The notes: generated from the letters alone by a model not told the origin. DNA of 35,109 bases from JAVBLD01 sp031553705 (GCA_031553705.1 JAVBLD010000038.1:1-35109), one strand, 5' to 3'; counted from the stretch's first letter, positions 25,132 to 34,525 are shown. Numbers and translations: made by a program.

Positions 25132-25341
25132 ATGTTACGGAAGAGGATAAAGAGATACGCATTTATAGCGCTGCTATTATCAGGCGCATGCAGCAAAGAG
25201 GAATATGCAATTAAGAATAAGCCTATCTCCCGGCCCGACACGGCGCCATTACCTGTCAAACCGGACACAAAGAGGATCTCCACAGATACCCTACCTCTCT
25301 CCCCCATCCATTTCGGCGTATCTGTAGATGGGTGGAAATAA
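25132..25341 (+). CDS. Possible small lipoprotein
   Basis: This 69-residue frame begins with a convincing lipoprotein signal: basic residues, a hydrophobic core and LSGAC, with Cys20 as the lipid-bearing residue. The remaining 49 residues are rich in Pro, Asp, Ser, Thr and Lys, look unstructured, and end SVDGWK. The family is not recognised. No promoter match or ribosome-binding site stands out, and a longer minus-strand frame overlaps it without features. The signal sequence is the only support, so it may be a real tiny lipoprotein or the truncated front of a larger one. Confidence 0.5.
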   Translation: MLRKRIKRYAFIALLLSGACSKEEYAIKNKPISRPDTAPLPVKPDTKRISTDTLPLSPIHFGVSVDGWK

Positions 25342-25686
25342 GAAAACCAACAATGATGGTTTCGGATCGACCTGTTCAATATTTCTAAGCCGGTATGCTT
25401 TTTATCAGAAACTTCCTGAAAGTAGCCGATAAAAAACATACCGGCCATATAAAATCGTATCATATTTATTAACAAGGCAACATACTTCACTTAAAGTCAT
25501 CCCGGCAGTATCATAAGGAAAATACTTATTAAATGGTTTTTCCTTTTTATAACTTCCGAAAGTTTAGTATTTAATCCACTTTTAACTACATTTGTTGCTT
25601 AAGAACAAATATTCCGAAAAATGGATTGGATCTACCTTATTGGCACGATACTCGTTTAAGAAGGATATCAACAATCTATATAAACC
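25342..25686. other. Intergenic region with promoter and a 12-codon frame
   Basis: It contains the phosphatase promoter (25563-25594) and a short frame at 25621-25659 (MDWIYLIGTILV, then stop) in the predicted leader. Otherwise it is AT-rich without recognisable features. Confidence 0.45.
25563..25594 (+). promoter_or_regulatory. Promoter of the phosphatase and alpha-2-macroglobulin unit
   Basis: TTTA (25563-25566), 20 bases, then TACATTTG (25587-25594). The -7 is a full match and the -33 has one mismatch. The predicted leader is about 85 bases. Confidence 0.6.
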
Positions 25687-26724
25687 ATGGTAAAACATAT
25701 AATTATTCTAAGCATGGCATTACAACTTTATTCTTGTCAAAATTCTACGAAGAATAGCTATTACGGAGGAGAGGATATCTTAAACTTTGCACAAATTATA
25801 CGGGACAGAACCACAAAAGCGACTTGTCTGAAAATTGATACCGGTAGTAAATGGGCTTTATATTCAGGGCTTTCGGTTGAATCCGTCGATTTCTCAAAAC
25901 CCCTGCTTAAAGGGAAAGGGAGTGGAACTTTTACGCTGGATGTGCCGGATTCGGTCAGAAGCTATTTCCAGTTGGTGACGACGAAAGGGACCGGTCTGTT
26001 GGCAGAAAACCACTTGCCTATGACCGGCGGATACAACTTCAGAGACCTTGGTGGTATCAGGACAAAAGAGGGACGTTTTGTGAAATGGGGTAAAATATTC
26101 CGTTCCGATGGCCTGGATAAGCTTACCGACCAGGATCTGCGATATTTGTCGAGTATTCCGATCGTCTCGATTGTGGATTTCCGCTCCTCCGAAGAAAAAG
26201 AGCAGGCGCCGGACAGGGTTCCCTCTTCTACCGTAAGAAGTTACGCCTACCCTGTTTTTCCCGGTAATTTTACAACCTCCGATCTATCGAGAATCGATTC
26301 TGCTGCAATAGACAGTCTTATGGCTCATATCAATACGCTGCTTGTCACCGATAGCATCTTTATAAAAAGATATAAGGATCTCTTTATGCTATTGCAAAAC
26401 CGACATGATGTTCCGTTACTGTTTCACTGTTCGGCAGGAAAAGACCGGACCGGTATGGGAGCAGCGCTTATTCTGTTTGCACTGGGCGTCGACGAGGAGA
26501 CGGTTATGCAGGATTATCTGGCTTCAAACGTATATCTGGGAGACAAGTATAACGCCCTGATCACCAAACATCCCGAGTTAAAATCGTTGATGGAGGTAAA
26601 GAAAGAGTATCTGAAAGCGGCCATCAACCATATTATAGCGGAACACGGTGCCATTGAAAATTACCTGACCGGAAAGCTCGAAGTAGATATCCCGAAATTC
26701 AGGGAGATGTATCTTTACGAATAG
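25687..26724 (+). CDS. Lipoprotein tyrosine/dual-specificity phosphatase
   Basis: This 345-residue protein has a lipoprotein signal ending LYSC (Cys17). About 90 residues of beta-rich region precede the phosphatase core. The core begins with NFRDLGGIRTKEGRFVKWGKIFRS (split: Asn117 to Arg139) and carries DFRSSEE from Asp164. The P-loop is His247-Cys248-Ser-Ala-Gly-Lys-Asp-Arg254-Thr-Gly, with Cys248 as nucleophile and Arg254 binding phosphate. The Lys-Asp pair within the loop is typical of the MptpB/LipA-like group, some of which act on phosphoinositides as well as phosphotyrosine. Lipidation places it outside the inner membrane, so its targets are probably periplasmic or host-derived. It precedes the alpha-2-macroglobulin gene by 110 bases and likely shares its transcript. 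Confidence 0.9.
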   Translation: MVKHIIILSMALQLYSCQNSTKNSYYGGEDILNFAQIIRDRTTKATCLKIDTGSKWALYSGLSVESVDFSKPLLKGKGSGTFTLDVPDSVRSYFQLVTTKGTGLLAENHLPMTGGYNFRDLGGIRTKEGRFVKWGKIFRSDGLDKLTDQDLRYLSSIPIVSIVDFRSSEEKEQAPDRVPSSTVRSYAYPVFPGNFTTSDLSRIDSAAIDSLMAHINTLLVTDSIFIKRYKDLFMLLQNRHDVPLLFHCSAGKDRTGMGAALILFALGVDEETVMQDYLASNVYLGDKYNALITKHPELKSLMEVKKEYLKAAINHIIAEHGAIENYLTGKLEVDIPKFREMYLYE

Positions 26725-26834
26725 CCATGCCGGAAAGAGCAAAGTATTATTTTTCTTCTTTCTTTTATGGATTTTTACCCGGAAATGCATCTATGATATA
26801 AACAACAATAAATAAACATATAAACAAACACATT

Positions 26835-29800
26835 ATGATACGAATATGGGTGTTTTCATTTATGGCCTTTATATGCTGCCTCACAGCAAAGGCTCAAACA
26901 AGCGGAAAAACAAACTATGAAGAACAGTGGCGAAAAATAGACAGCCTGAGCAATGTACAACGTTTGCCAAAGTCGGCCCTGGCCGAAATACAGAAAGTAT
27001 ACCGGACAGCTTTGGCCGAGAAGGAATACGGCCAGGTCGTCAAGGCTATTATCTACCGGATGAATTGCCAGGGACAGGTGGAAGAAAATACCGCCAAAGT
27101 ACTGCTCGACTCGCTGAAACAGGATGCGACACGACTGCCCCAGCCCGCCAGGTCGGTGATCTATTCAATCATAGGCGACGTATATAAATCATATTACCAA
27201 CGCAATACGTGGCACGTCAGGGGACGTACCCGTACTGCGGTTGTCGATGAAGATATTACCACCTGGGATATCAGCCGCCTGTTTGAAGAGGCGTTAAAGT
27301 ATTATAAGCTGTCGATACGAGACGAAAAGGTGTTGCAACAGACACCGATCGACGCCTACAAAGAGGCATTGCAGTATGATGACGAGCACCGGCCTCTCTC
27401 CTTGTTGCCGACATTGTATGATTTTCTGGTTTTCAGAACGATTCAAGCCTATAGCGGTGAAATGAACGTCGTGCTCCCGCAGCAAACTTTTGTCCTGAAT
27501 AAACCGGTATACTTCGCAGATGCCCGCACGTTTGCCGACTATCCCATCGAAACAAAGGATACATTATCCGCAGAATATCAAGTGATCCGTTTATATCAGA
27601 AATTGATCGGATTCCGCTTGCAGCAACTGGACCGGACATCTTCAAAAGAAACGACCGACCGGTACGCATTAGTCCATATCGATATCAAACGGTTGAAATA
27701 TGTACATTTAAACGGACGGTATGCCAACAATGACAGGATGTTCGAAGAAGCATTGAAATCAATGCTAGGCAATTACAACGGACAGGCCGGGTGGGAATAT
27801 ACGGCTTATGCCCTGGCAAACCTGTACAAAGAACAAGGTTCGGCGTGGCGGGATAAAAAGGATAACAGGTTGCGCCCAAAATACAGGGAAGCGTATGACT
27901 TGTGCGCTCAAATCATCTCCCGATACCCTAAAAGCGAGATCGCCGCATCTGCCCAAAAGTTACAGAATGAAATCAAAAGTCCCTGGGCCCGTTTAACCAT
28001 CGCAAACCAACAGTATCCGGATATGCCGGTTCTGGCCCTGGCAGAGTACCGGAATGTTAACAAACTATACTTTTATATCTATAAAATAACCGAAAAAGAA
28101 GCGTATTCTTTCCGGAATATACAACGGGATAGTTTCAAATTTGCAAAAAGGGAGCCGTTTAAGATTCAGGAAGTTGTTGTGCCTTCCCAACCCGATTATC
28201 AGAAATATTCGGCAGAGATAAAAATAGAGGCGTTACCGCAAGGTTTTTATATATTGTTTATTTCGAATATGTCCGATTTGACAAAACAAGGAGATAACAA
28301 TACCGGAAGAAATCCAATCTCAAACGTTGTATTCCAGGTTACGCCCTTAACCCTTGCAATACGTAGCGGCGACAACAAACTATTCGGTAAAACGCAGGCA
28401 TCAAACAGCAATATGGTACAGGTCTATCTAACTGATAGCAAAACCGGCGAACCGCTCTCCAATGCGAAAATAGATTACTATACCGAACGATATAGAGCCG
28501 GCAACCAGAACGAGAAAGGACAATATATCGAGACTTTCGAAGGCAGTTATTACACCGACAATACCGGTATCGCTTATATCGTTCAAAAAAGAAATGGCTC
28601 GGATTTTAAGAAAGTGTTGGTTACCTATAAAAAAGAGAGGCTGGTGCTGCATGAATGGAATATCGATTATTGGTGGGACCGGGAGCGAAAGATGAATAAC
28701 CGGGTAGTTTTTTTTACCGACCGTTCAATATACCGACCGGGACAAACCGTATATTACAAGGCATTATACCTGAAAAGTAACTTCGATGGAGATAACCAAC
28801 TGGTGGCGAATAATAAAATCAAAATCACATTAATTGATGTGAATGGCAAAGCCATCAGCTCCCAGGAACCGACGACCAACGAATACGGAACCGTACAGGG
28901 CAGTTTTACGATTCCACAAGGCTTGTTAAACGGCTGGATGAGACTGAGTAGCACGTACGGGGACATCAATATACAAGTAGAAGAGTATAAACGCCCGACA
29001 TTCGAGGTGCAGTTTGATCCGGTGGACAAAAATTACAACCTTAATGAGGCTGTCCGCGTAAGCGGTATCGCAAAAGCGTTGGCCGGATATTCGGTAGATC
29101 ATGCGAAAGTGCGCTACCGCGTGGTGCGTAATGTGCAATACAGGGTGTTTCGCTGGTGGTTTCCGCCGATTATGGATCCGCAACGGGAAATTGCCTCCGG
29201 GGAAGGAACTACCGACAGCAAGGGAGCGTTCACCATCGACTTTAAGACCGAAGCCGATGACATAAAGAATGATGATCTGATATACGACTATACGGTGACC
29301 ACCGATATTACCGATATAAACGGGGAGACCCGTAGTTCCACGCTATCGGTAAAGATCGGCAGGAAACCGTTACTGGTGACCACATCGATACCTTTCTTGA
29401 TTGTCGATCGCAATTCACTTAATTTCAACCTGAATACCACCAACCTGAACGGCAATTTCACTCCTGCCGATGTTTCGGTAAAAGTGACTGCGCTACGGTC
29501 GCCCGGTAGAATTTTCCGCAGCCGTTTGTGGAATGCTCCGGACACATCCGTTTTATCGCATACGGAGTTCGAAACCTTTTTTCCATACGATCCATATGGC
29601 AACGAAGATAGACCGGAGTTCTATGTTCCTGCGGAGCAAATAACAACCCTGAATATCAATACAAAGAAGGATAAAAAGATTAACCTCTCTTCATTGAAAC
29701 TTGCCCAGCCCGGATGGTACAAGCTGGAAATCACAGCCCGGAACGAAAACGGCGTTGAGGTAAAACAGGAGAAATTAATTCAATTGGTCGGGAAACCGGT

Positions 29801-32800
29801 TATCAAAAAAGAGACCTCCGGAACGGAGCCGGTTCAGATAGAGCCGGTTCCTATCAAAAGGATGGACGATTGGCTGACTGTAATTGAAGAGTCGGGAGAG
29901 CCCGGTAAAAATGTCGAGTTTTGGATAACAGGAGGCGAAAAGAGATCATATATCCGCTATGAAATTTTACTGAAAAACCGCATTATCGAGCAAAAAGCAA
30001 TTGTTGCCGGCACTACTCCCGAACGGATTGTTATTCCGATCAAAGAGGAGTACCGAGGCGGTTTTGCCGTGCAATTTATTATGATACAAAACCAAAGGAA
30101 GTATATCCGAATGATCCCCGTTCACGTGCCTTATACCAACAAACAATTGGACATCATCTTTACTACTTTCCGAGACAAATTGTTACCCGGAGAGCAGGAG
30201 AAATGGACATTGACGGTAAAGAACAAACAAGGTGAAAAAGAGGTCGCCGAAATGGCAGCGACGCTTTACGACGCATCGCTGGACGCGTTCCGTCCGCACT
30301 CATGGGACGGATATAAACAATTTTATCCGCAGCGGTACTACTATGATCTTTTGTGGAGACAACCCGAGCATTCGCCCACAAGGACAACCATATATTTTAA
30401 TTACGACGAATACCGGGCAGGTATTTTTGTGCCGGAATATCCTTACCTGAATATGTTTAACGAATCATATCGACGGATATTGAATGGGTATTCTATAACC
30501 AGAGCAACAGGCAATGTAGCAAAGATTGTGATACGGGGAATGTCACCCATTGTTACCGACGCCGAAGCAAAGAAGGAAAAAGGTATCGATATTGTCGACC
30601 TGGAAGATAACAAATTAGCTGTTGTAGATGGTAGTATAATGGAGGAGAGCGCAATAAGAAGGTATTCCAGTCACATAAGTATTTCAATTGCAGATACTAC
30701 CGCAGAAATCCAACAACCGCCGCTTGCCGATATTGCCACCCGTCAGAATTTTAACGAAACGGCATTTTTCTATCCGCAGTTGCGCACCGACGAAGAGGGC
30801 AGGATTATCATTGAATTCACTATTCCGGAGGCGCTTACCCGCTGGAAAATGCTGGGATTCGCCCATACAAAGGACTTCAAGGTAGGGGACGTGACCAACG
30901 AATTGATCACCCAGAAACAGGTGGCTATCAGTGCCAACGCCCCGCGGTTTTTCCGTGAAAACGATGTAATAGAATTTACCGCCAAAGTAAATAATATCAC
31001 TGAAAACGAGCTGACGGGACAAGCGATGCTGCGCCTGTTCGATGCGGCCACAATGCAACCGGTCGATGCAAAAATTGTCCGTACATCACAAATCCTGAAT
31101 TTTAACGTAAAGGCAGGCGAAAGCGCCGGATTGAAATGGACGTTGGCAATCCCTGCAGGGATACAGGCTATCACCTATAAAGTAACGGCACAGGCCGGCA
31201 CGCATACCGACGGGGAAGAGAAGATTATCCCTGTATTGAGCAATACAATGTTGGTTACCGAAACGATGCCCTTCAGCATCCGCAGCGGACAACAAAAAGA
31301 GTTTACATTCAAACGGTTGCAGGAAAACCAATCTCCGACTCTACGCAACTACCGTCTGACGCTCGAATTTACGTCGAATCCCGCATGGTATGCTATCCAG
31401 GCGATGTCCTACCTGATGGAGTATCCTTATGAATGTGCAGAACAGGTATTCTCTCGTTTTTATGCCAATTCGCTGGCGACCACCGTAATGAACAGTTCGC
31501 CGCGTGTCAAACAGATATTTGACCTGTGGCGGACACAACCGGAGAATAAAAATGCCCTGTTGTCCAACCTCGAGAAAAACCAGGAACTAAAACAGGTAAT
31601 GCTGGAAGAGACGCCCTGGGTGATGCAGGCTACAAATGAAACGGAGCGTAAAAAGCGGATCGGGCTTCTATTCGACCTGAACCGGATGGGCGGAGAACAA
31701 CGAAACGCTTTCAATAAACTGCAGAAAGCGCAATTGAGCGACGGCGGTTTCGCCTGGTTCAGCGGGCTACCTGCCAATCGTTTTATAACCCAACACATCG
31801 TAGCCGGCATCGCACATTTAATAATGTTAAATGCCCTGAGCAATGAATTTAAACATCAAACTGATGATATGATCAATAAAGGGCTCGGCTATTTGGATTA
31901 TAACATCAGAAAGGATTACGACGCCCTGTTAAAAATAAAGAACATTGATCTGACTAAACAACACATCGACCAGTTACAGCTGCATTATCTGTATGTATGT
32001 AGTTTTAGCGGACACAAACCCGAAAATAAAGCGCAATTGCAAGCGTTTGACTACTACCTCAGCCAAGCGGCAAAATATTGGACCGGTTTCAATATCTACG
32101 GTCAGGCTATGACGGCTTTGACCATGAGCCGGTTGGGAGATAAGAAAACCGCTGACGCGATTGTCCGTTCGCTGAAAGAGCGTGCACAACAATCGGAAGA
32201 GATGGGGATGTACTGGAAAGACAACGTGGCGGGTTACTTCTGGTATCAGGCACCCATTGAAACGCAAGCGATACTGATAGAGGCGTTCAATGAAGTTGCC
32301 AATGACAGGCAGGCTGTCGAAGAGATGAAGATATGGTTGCTGCGTAATAAGCAAACCAACGATTGGCGGACAACCAAAGCTACCGCCGAGGCTTGTTATG
32401 TATTGTTGATGACGGGCAGTCAGTTACTCAACGAGAGTTTGCTTCCAGATATAAAAATAGGCGGAAAACCTCTTGCCGAAGCCGCAAAAGAGGAGATACG
32501 TCCCGAGCCGGGAACAGGTTATGTAAAGACCGCCTGGCAGGGAAGCGATATCCGCAAAGAGATGGCTGTGCTGGAGGTAAGCAACCCGAATAAAAGCGGT
32601 ATCGCTTGGGGAGGCGTCTATTGGCAATATTTCGAGCAACTGGACAAGATCACAAGCGCCGAAACCAATCTAAAGATGAACAAACAGCTTTTCCTGAAAA
32701 AGCTCACCGATCGCGGTGCCGAGCTCCTTCCGTTGAATGAAAAGAACGTATTACGGATAGGCGATGTGGTAACCGTACGTATTGAATTACATGCCGACCG

Positions 32801-33086
32801 CGACTACGAATATATACATCTGAAGGACATGCGCGCCGCAGGTTTCGAACCGACGAAAGCGATATCGGGCTATCGCTACCAGGACGGTTTGTGGTACTAC
32901 GAGAACATTAAGGACGCTTCGACCGATTTCTTTATCACCTATTTGCGAAAAGGAACGTATGTGTTTGAATATGAACTGCAAGCGACTCATTCCGGTCAAT
33001 TCTCAAACGGAATCACTACATTCCAATGTATGTACGCCCCGGAATTCAGCACACATAGCGAAGGAATAAAGGTGAAAGTGGAATAG
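26835..33086 (+). CDS. Alpha-2-macroglobulin family protein (thioester type)
   Basis: This very large protein of 2083 residues has a classical signal peptide (FICCLTAKA, cleavage before Gln21). About 500 residues of helical and beta regions follow. The MG2-type domain near residue 630 reads FFTDRSIYRPGQTVYYKALY. The A2M domain near 1307-1385 reads FFYPQLRTDEEGRIIIEFTIPEA (split over 1307-1330) and LTRWKMLGFAHT. The thioester motif is Cys1534-Ala-Glu-Gln1537, equivalent to CGEQ of animal proteins and CLEQ of E. coli YfhM. An alpha-toroid region and a C-terminal receptor-like beta domain follow. Members trap attacking proteases by forming a covalent bond after bait cleavage; residues 1230-1300 are a candidate bait region. 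In Proteobacteria the partner gene is often pbpC; here it follows a phosphatase gene. A strong terminator ends the unit. Confidence 0.92.
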   Translation: MIRIWVFSFMAFICCLTAKAQTSGKTNYEEQWRKIDSLSNVQRLPKSALAEIQKVYRTALAEKEYGQVVKAIIYRMNCQGQVEENTAKVLLDSLKQDATRLPQPARSVIYSIIGDVYKSYYQRNTWHVRGRTRTAVVDEDITTWDISRLFEEALKYYKLSIRDEKVLQQTPIDAYKEALQYDDEHRPLSLLPTLYDFLVFRTIQAYSGEMNVVLPQQTFVLNKPVYFADARTFADYPIETKDTLSAEYQVIRLYQKLIGFRLQQLDRTSSKETTDRYALVHIDIKRLKYVHLNGRYANNDRMFEEALKSMLGNYNGQAGWEYTAYALANLYKEQGSAWRDKKDNRLRPKYREAYDLCAQIISRYPKSEIAASAQKLQNEIKSPWARLTIANQQYPDMPVLALAEYRNVNKLYFYIYKITEKEAYSFRNIQRDSFKFAKREPFKIQEVVVPSQPDYQKYSAEIKIEALPQGFYILFISNMSDLTKQGDNNTGRNPISNVVFQVTPLTLAIRSGDNKLFGKTQASNSNMVQVYLTDSKTGEPLSNAKIDYYTERYRAGNQNEKGQYIETFEGSYYTDNTGIAYIVQKRNGSDFKKVLVTYKKERLVLHEWNIDYWWDRERKMNNRVVFFTDRSIYRPGQTVYYKALYLKSNFDGDNQLVANNKIKITLIDVNGKAISSQEPTTNEYGTVQGSFTIPQGLLNGWMRLSSTYGDINIQVEEYKRPTFEVQFDPVDKNYNLNEAVRVSGIAKALAGYSVDHAKVRYRVVRNVQYRVFRWWFPPIMDPQREIASGEGTTDSKGAFTIDFKTEADDIKNDDLIYDYTVTTDITDINGETRSSTLSVKIGRKPLLVTTSIPFLIVDRNSLNFNLNTTNLNGNFTPADVSVKVTALRSPGRIFRSRLWNAPDTSVLSHTEFETFFPYDPYGNEDRPEFYVPAEQITTLNINTKKDKKINLSSLKLAQPGWYKLEITARNENGVEVKQEKLIQLVGKPVIKKETSGTEPVQIEPVPIKRMDDWLTVIEESGEPGKNVEFWITGGEKRSYIRYEILLKNRIIEQKAIVAGTTPERIVIPIKEEYRGGFAVQFIMIQNQRKYIRMIPVHVPYTNKQLDIIFTTFRDKLLPGEQEKWTLTVKNKQGEKEVAEMAATLYDASLDAFRPHSWDGYKQFYPQRYYYDLLWRQPEHSPTRTTIYFNYDEYRAGIFVPEYPYLNMFNESYRRILNGYSITRATGNVAKIVIRGMSPIVTDAEAKKEKGIDIVDLEDNKLAVVDGSIMEESAIRRYSSHISISIADTTAEIQQPPLADIATRQNFNETAFFYPQLRTDEEGRIIIEFTIPEALTRWKMLGFAHTKDFKVGDVTNELITQKQVAISANAPRFFRENDVIEFTAKVNNITENELTGQAMLRLFDAATMQPVDAKIVRTSQILNFNVKAGESAGLKWTLAIPAGIQAITYKVTAQAGTHTDGEEKIIPVLSNTMLVTETMPFSIRSGQQKEFTFKRLQENQSPTLRNYRLTLEFTSNPAWYAIQAMSYLMEYPYECAEQVFSRFYANSLATTVMNSSPRVKQIFDLWRTQPENKNALLSNLEKNQELKQVMLEETPWVMQATNETERKKRIGLLFDLNRMGGEQRNAFNKLQKAQLSDGGFAWFSGLPANRFITQHIVAGIAHLIMLNALSNEFKHQTDDMINKGLGYLDYNIRKDYDALLKIKNIDLTKQHIDQLQLHYLYVCSFSGHKPENKAQLQAFDYYLSQAAKYWTGFNIYGQAMTALTMSRLGDKKTADAIVRSLKERAQQSEEMGMYWKDNVAGYFWYQAPIETQAILIEAFNEVANDRQAVEEMKIWLLRNKQTNDWRTTKATAEACYVLLMTGSQLLNESLLPDIKIGGKPLAEAAKEEIRPEPGTGYVKTAWQGSDIRKEMAVLEVSNPNKSGIAWGGVYWQYFEQLDKITSAETNLKMNKQLFLKKLTDRGAELLPLNEKNVLRIGDVVTVRIELHADRDYEYIHLKDMRAAGFEPTKAISGYRYQDGLWYYENIKDASTDFFITYLRKGTYVFEYELQATHSGQFSNGITTFQCMYAPEFSTHSEGIKVKVE

Positions 33087-33116
33087 TAAGATTACATTAT
33101 ACGATATCAGAAAGCC

Positions 33117-33153
33117 GAGGGTGTGTCAAAAAAAATACACGCCCTCTTTTTTT
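33117..33153 (+). terminator. Terminator after the alpha-2-macroglobulin gene
   Basis: Stem GAGGGTGTGT (33117-33126) with ACACGCCCTC (33137-33146), one G-U pair, is followed by a T7 run. Confidence 0.85.
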
Positions 33154-33311
33154 ATTTGAAATAGTTTCGATTTAATCTGAAAGTATCAAACTCAGGATTT
33201 TTGGTGTCGATTAAACTAATACAGGTTCAGCTTTCCATTCTTTACCCAAAAGTTTGCTTCCATTTACCTTTTTGTTTCATATAGATTTGCATCGTGATTG
33301 TTTGTTATAGA

Positions 33312-33467
33312 AAAGGGATTGCAGTGAACTACCTTTGTTACTAAGCTTCAATGCTTTCAAAAAGAATTAGACTGCAATTCCCTTTCAGAGAACGATGCCA
33401 GTTAGAATTTTAGGTTTCAAGGCCTGTTATATGTACTAGCACTGTTCTCACTATGTGTAACCTAAAA
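33312..33467 (+). ncRNA. Bridge-RNA-like two-loop RNA of the IS110 element
   Basis: Two stem-loops, each with a large loop, lie in series just before the transposase. Loop 1: AAAGGGATTGCAGT (33312-33325) pairs with 33371-33385 with one bulged T. It contains an inner hairpin AAGC/GCTT (33343-33346 and 33353-33356), so unpaired strands of 17 and 14 nt face each other. Loop 2: TTTTAGGTT (33408-33416) pairs with AACCTAAAA (33459-33467) around 42 nt. In IS621 and related IS110-group elements a bridge RNA of this layout carries a target-binding loop then a donor-binding loop and guides recombination. The layout here fits, but the pairing to target and donor is not established. Confidence 0.6.
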
Positions 33468-33477
33468 GCATTGCCTT

Positions 33478-34485
33478 ATGAACTCTTATTATGCAGGTTT
33501 AGATGTAGGAAAGCGGTCTTTTGACGTATCGCTGGTAGATAGCGAACAGCAGGAAGTCGGATTCAGCCAGTTCCCTAACAATGAAGATGGATTGGCTAAA
33601 CTGTTGAAATGGATTAAGACGTTTAAGATTGCCCCTTCGAACGTGCTGTTTTGTGCCGAAGATATGGGAAGTTATATCAGCGATATAACTTTGTTCTCAA
33701 CCCGGAAAAAGCTACAATTAGCTTTGCTCTGCCCGTTAAGCCTGAAACGGTCGTTAGGTATTCAAAGGGGTAAAAATGACCGGATAGATGCTAAGAGGAT
33801 TGCCGTGTATGCCTGCCTGCATCACCGTAACCTTAAACTGTTTGCCCCACAGAAAAAGATTATTTTGGAATTAAAGTCCTGGCTGACGATCCGGGAGAAT
33901 CTCGTCAAACAAAAAGTGGCTCAGTTGCATATACTTGAAAAGTTGCATCACACAAATAAGTTGGCAGAAGTATCAGAGCAATCGAATTTTATCAAAGGTA
34001 ACATAGATACTTTAGTGGAACAGATTAACGATATAGAAAGACGCATCCGAAAGCTGGTAAGCTCTGACACTTCTATTTACCGGAACTATAAATTACTGTG
34101 CAGTATTAAGGGAGTGGCTATTATTACCGCTACGGTAATGATTTGTTCGACTAATAACTTCGAGAACTTTTCAGACCACAGGAAATTTGCCTGTTATTGC
34201 GGTGTCGCTCCTTTTGAGCATTCTTCCGGTATCAGTATCAGAGGGAAAACCCAAGTATCGAGTATGGCAAACCGTAAAATAAAGGTTGCCCTGACCCGTG
34301 CGGCCATGTCCGCTATCAATTTCGATCCGCAAATCAAAGCCTACTATCAACGGAAACTAAAAGAAGGCAAACATAAATCCTCCATTGCCAACGCCGTTAA
34401 AGCCAAAATCATTGCCCGGTGCTTTGCCGTTGTGAAGCGTGGCTTGCCTTATGTCGTTTTACAACCTTCTATACAATCCGCCTGA
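33478..34485 (+). CDS. IS110-family DEDD transposase
   Basis: This 335-residue protein has the IS110 pattern. An N-terminal RuvC-like domain carries the acidic set Asp9 (GLDVGKRSFD), Glu61 (FCAEDMGS), Asp101 and Asp104 (KNDRIDAKR). A coiled-coil linker covers about 130-195. The C-terminal Transposase_20 domain (about 205-300) holds KGVAIITATVM and CGVAPFEHSSGISIRGK, with Ser249/Ser250 as the candidate catalytic serine. These recombinases use the DEDD fold together with the serine and a bridge RNA to join element and target. The length is typical and the frame is intact, so the copy looks active. It starts 10 bases after the second RNA stem. Confidence 0.93.
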   Translation: MNSYYAGLDVGKRSFDVSLVDSEQQEVGFSQFPNNEDGLAKLLKWIKTFKIAPSNVLFCAEDMGSYISDITLFSTRKKLQLALLCPLSLKRSLGIQRGKNDRIDAKRIAVYACLHHRNLKLFAPQKKIILELKSWLTIRENLVKQKVAQLHILEKLHHTNKLAEVSEQSNFIKGNIDTLVEQINDIERRIRKLVSSDTSIYRNYKLLCSIKGVAIITATVMICSTNNFENFSDHRKFACYCGVAPFEHSSGISIRGKTQVSSMANRKIKVALTRAAMSAINFDPQIKAYYQRKLKEGKHKSSIANAVKAKIIARCFAVVKRGLPYVVLQPSIQSA

Positions 34486-34488
34486 TAT

Positions 34489-34521
34489 TTTGCGGTAATT
34501 CAATTATAGTTCGTATATTTG
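34489..34521 (+). promoter_or_regulatory. Promoter of arsR
   Basis: TTTG (34489-34492), 21 bases, then TATATTTG (34514-34521). The -7 box lies inside the palindromic operator. The -33 box is only four bases after the transposase stop and may belong to the IS end. Confidence 0.6.
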
Positions 34522-34525
34522 CGAA
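34510..34525 (+). promoter_or_regulatory. ArsR operator, copy 1
   Basis: Imperfect palindrome TTCGTA-N4-TGCGAA overlapping the -7 box of arsR, as expected for autorepression. The same architecture recurs at 34880-34895. Confidence 0.6.

Larger units (their letters stand above)
33260..34500 (+). mobile_element. IS110-family insertion sequence (ends not fixed)
   Basis: The element consists of a structured noncoding leader (33312-33467) and the DEDD transposase gene (33478-34485). IS110 elements have no standard terminal inverted repeats, so the ends cannot be read directly. The left end lies between the terminator at 33153 and the RNA at 33312. The right end lies shortly after the transposase stop and before the arsR operator at 34510. 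The given limits are approximate. It sits between the macroglobulin terminator and arsR, so it interrupts no recognisable gene. Confidence 0.8.

Noticed and set aside
25041..25490. 149-codon minus-strand frame over the small lipoprotein
   Set aside because: It has no signal or domain, and the plus-strand frame has a proper lipobox.
33330..33337. TACCTTTG as a promoter for the transposase
   Set aside because: It lies in the loop of the first RNA hairpin and the only upstream TTTG (33301-33304) is 25 bases away, outside the usual spacing.
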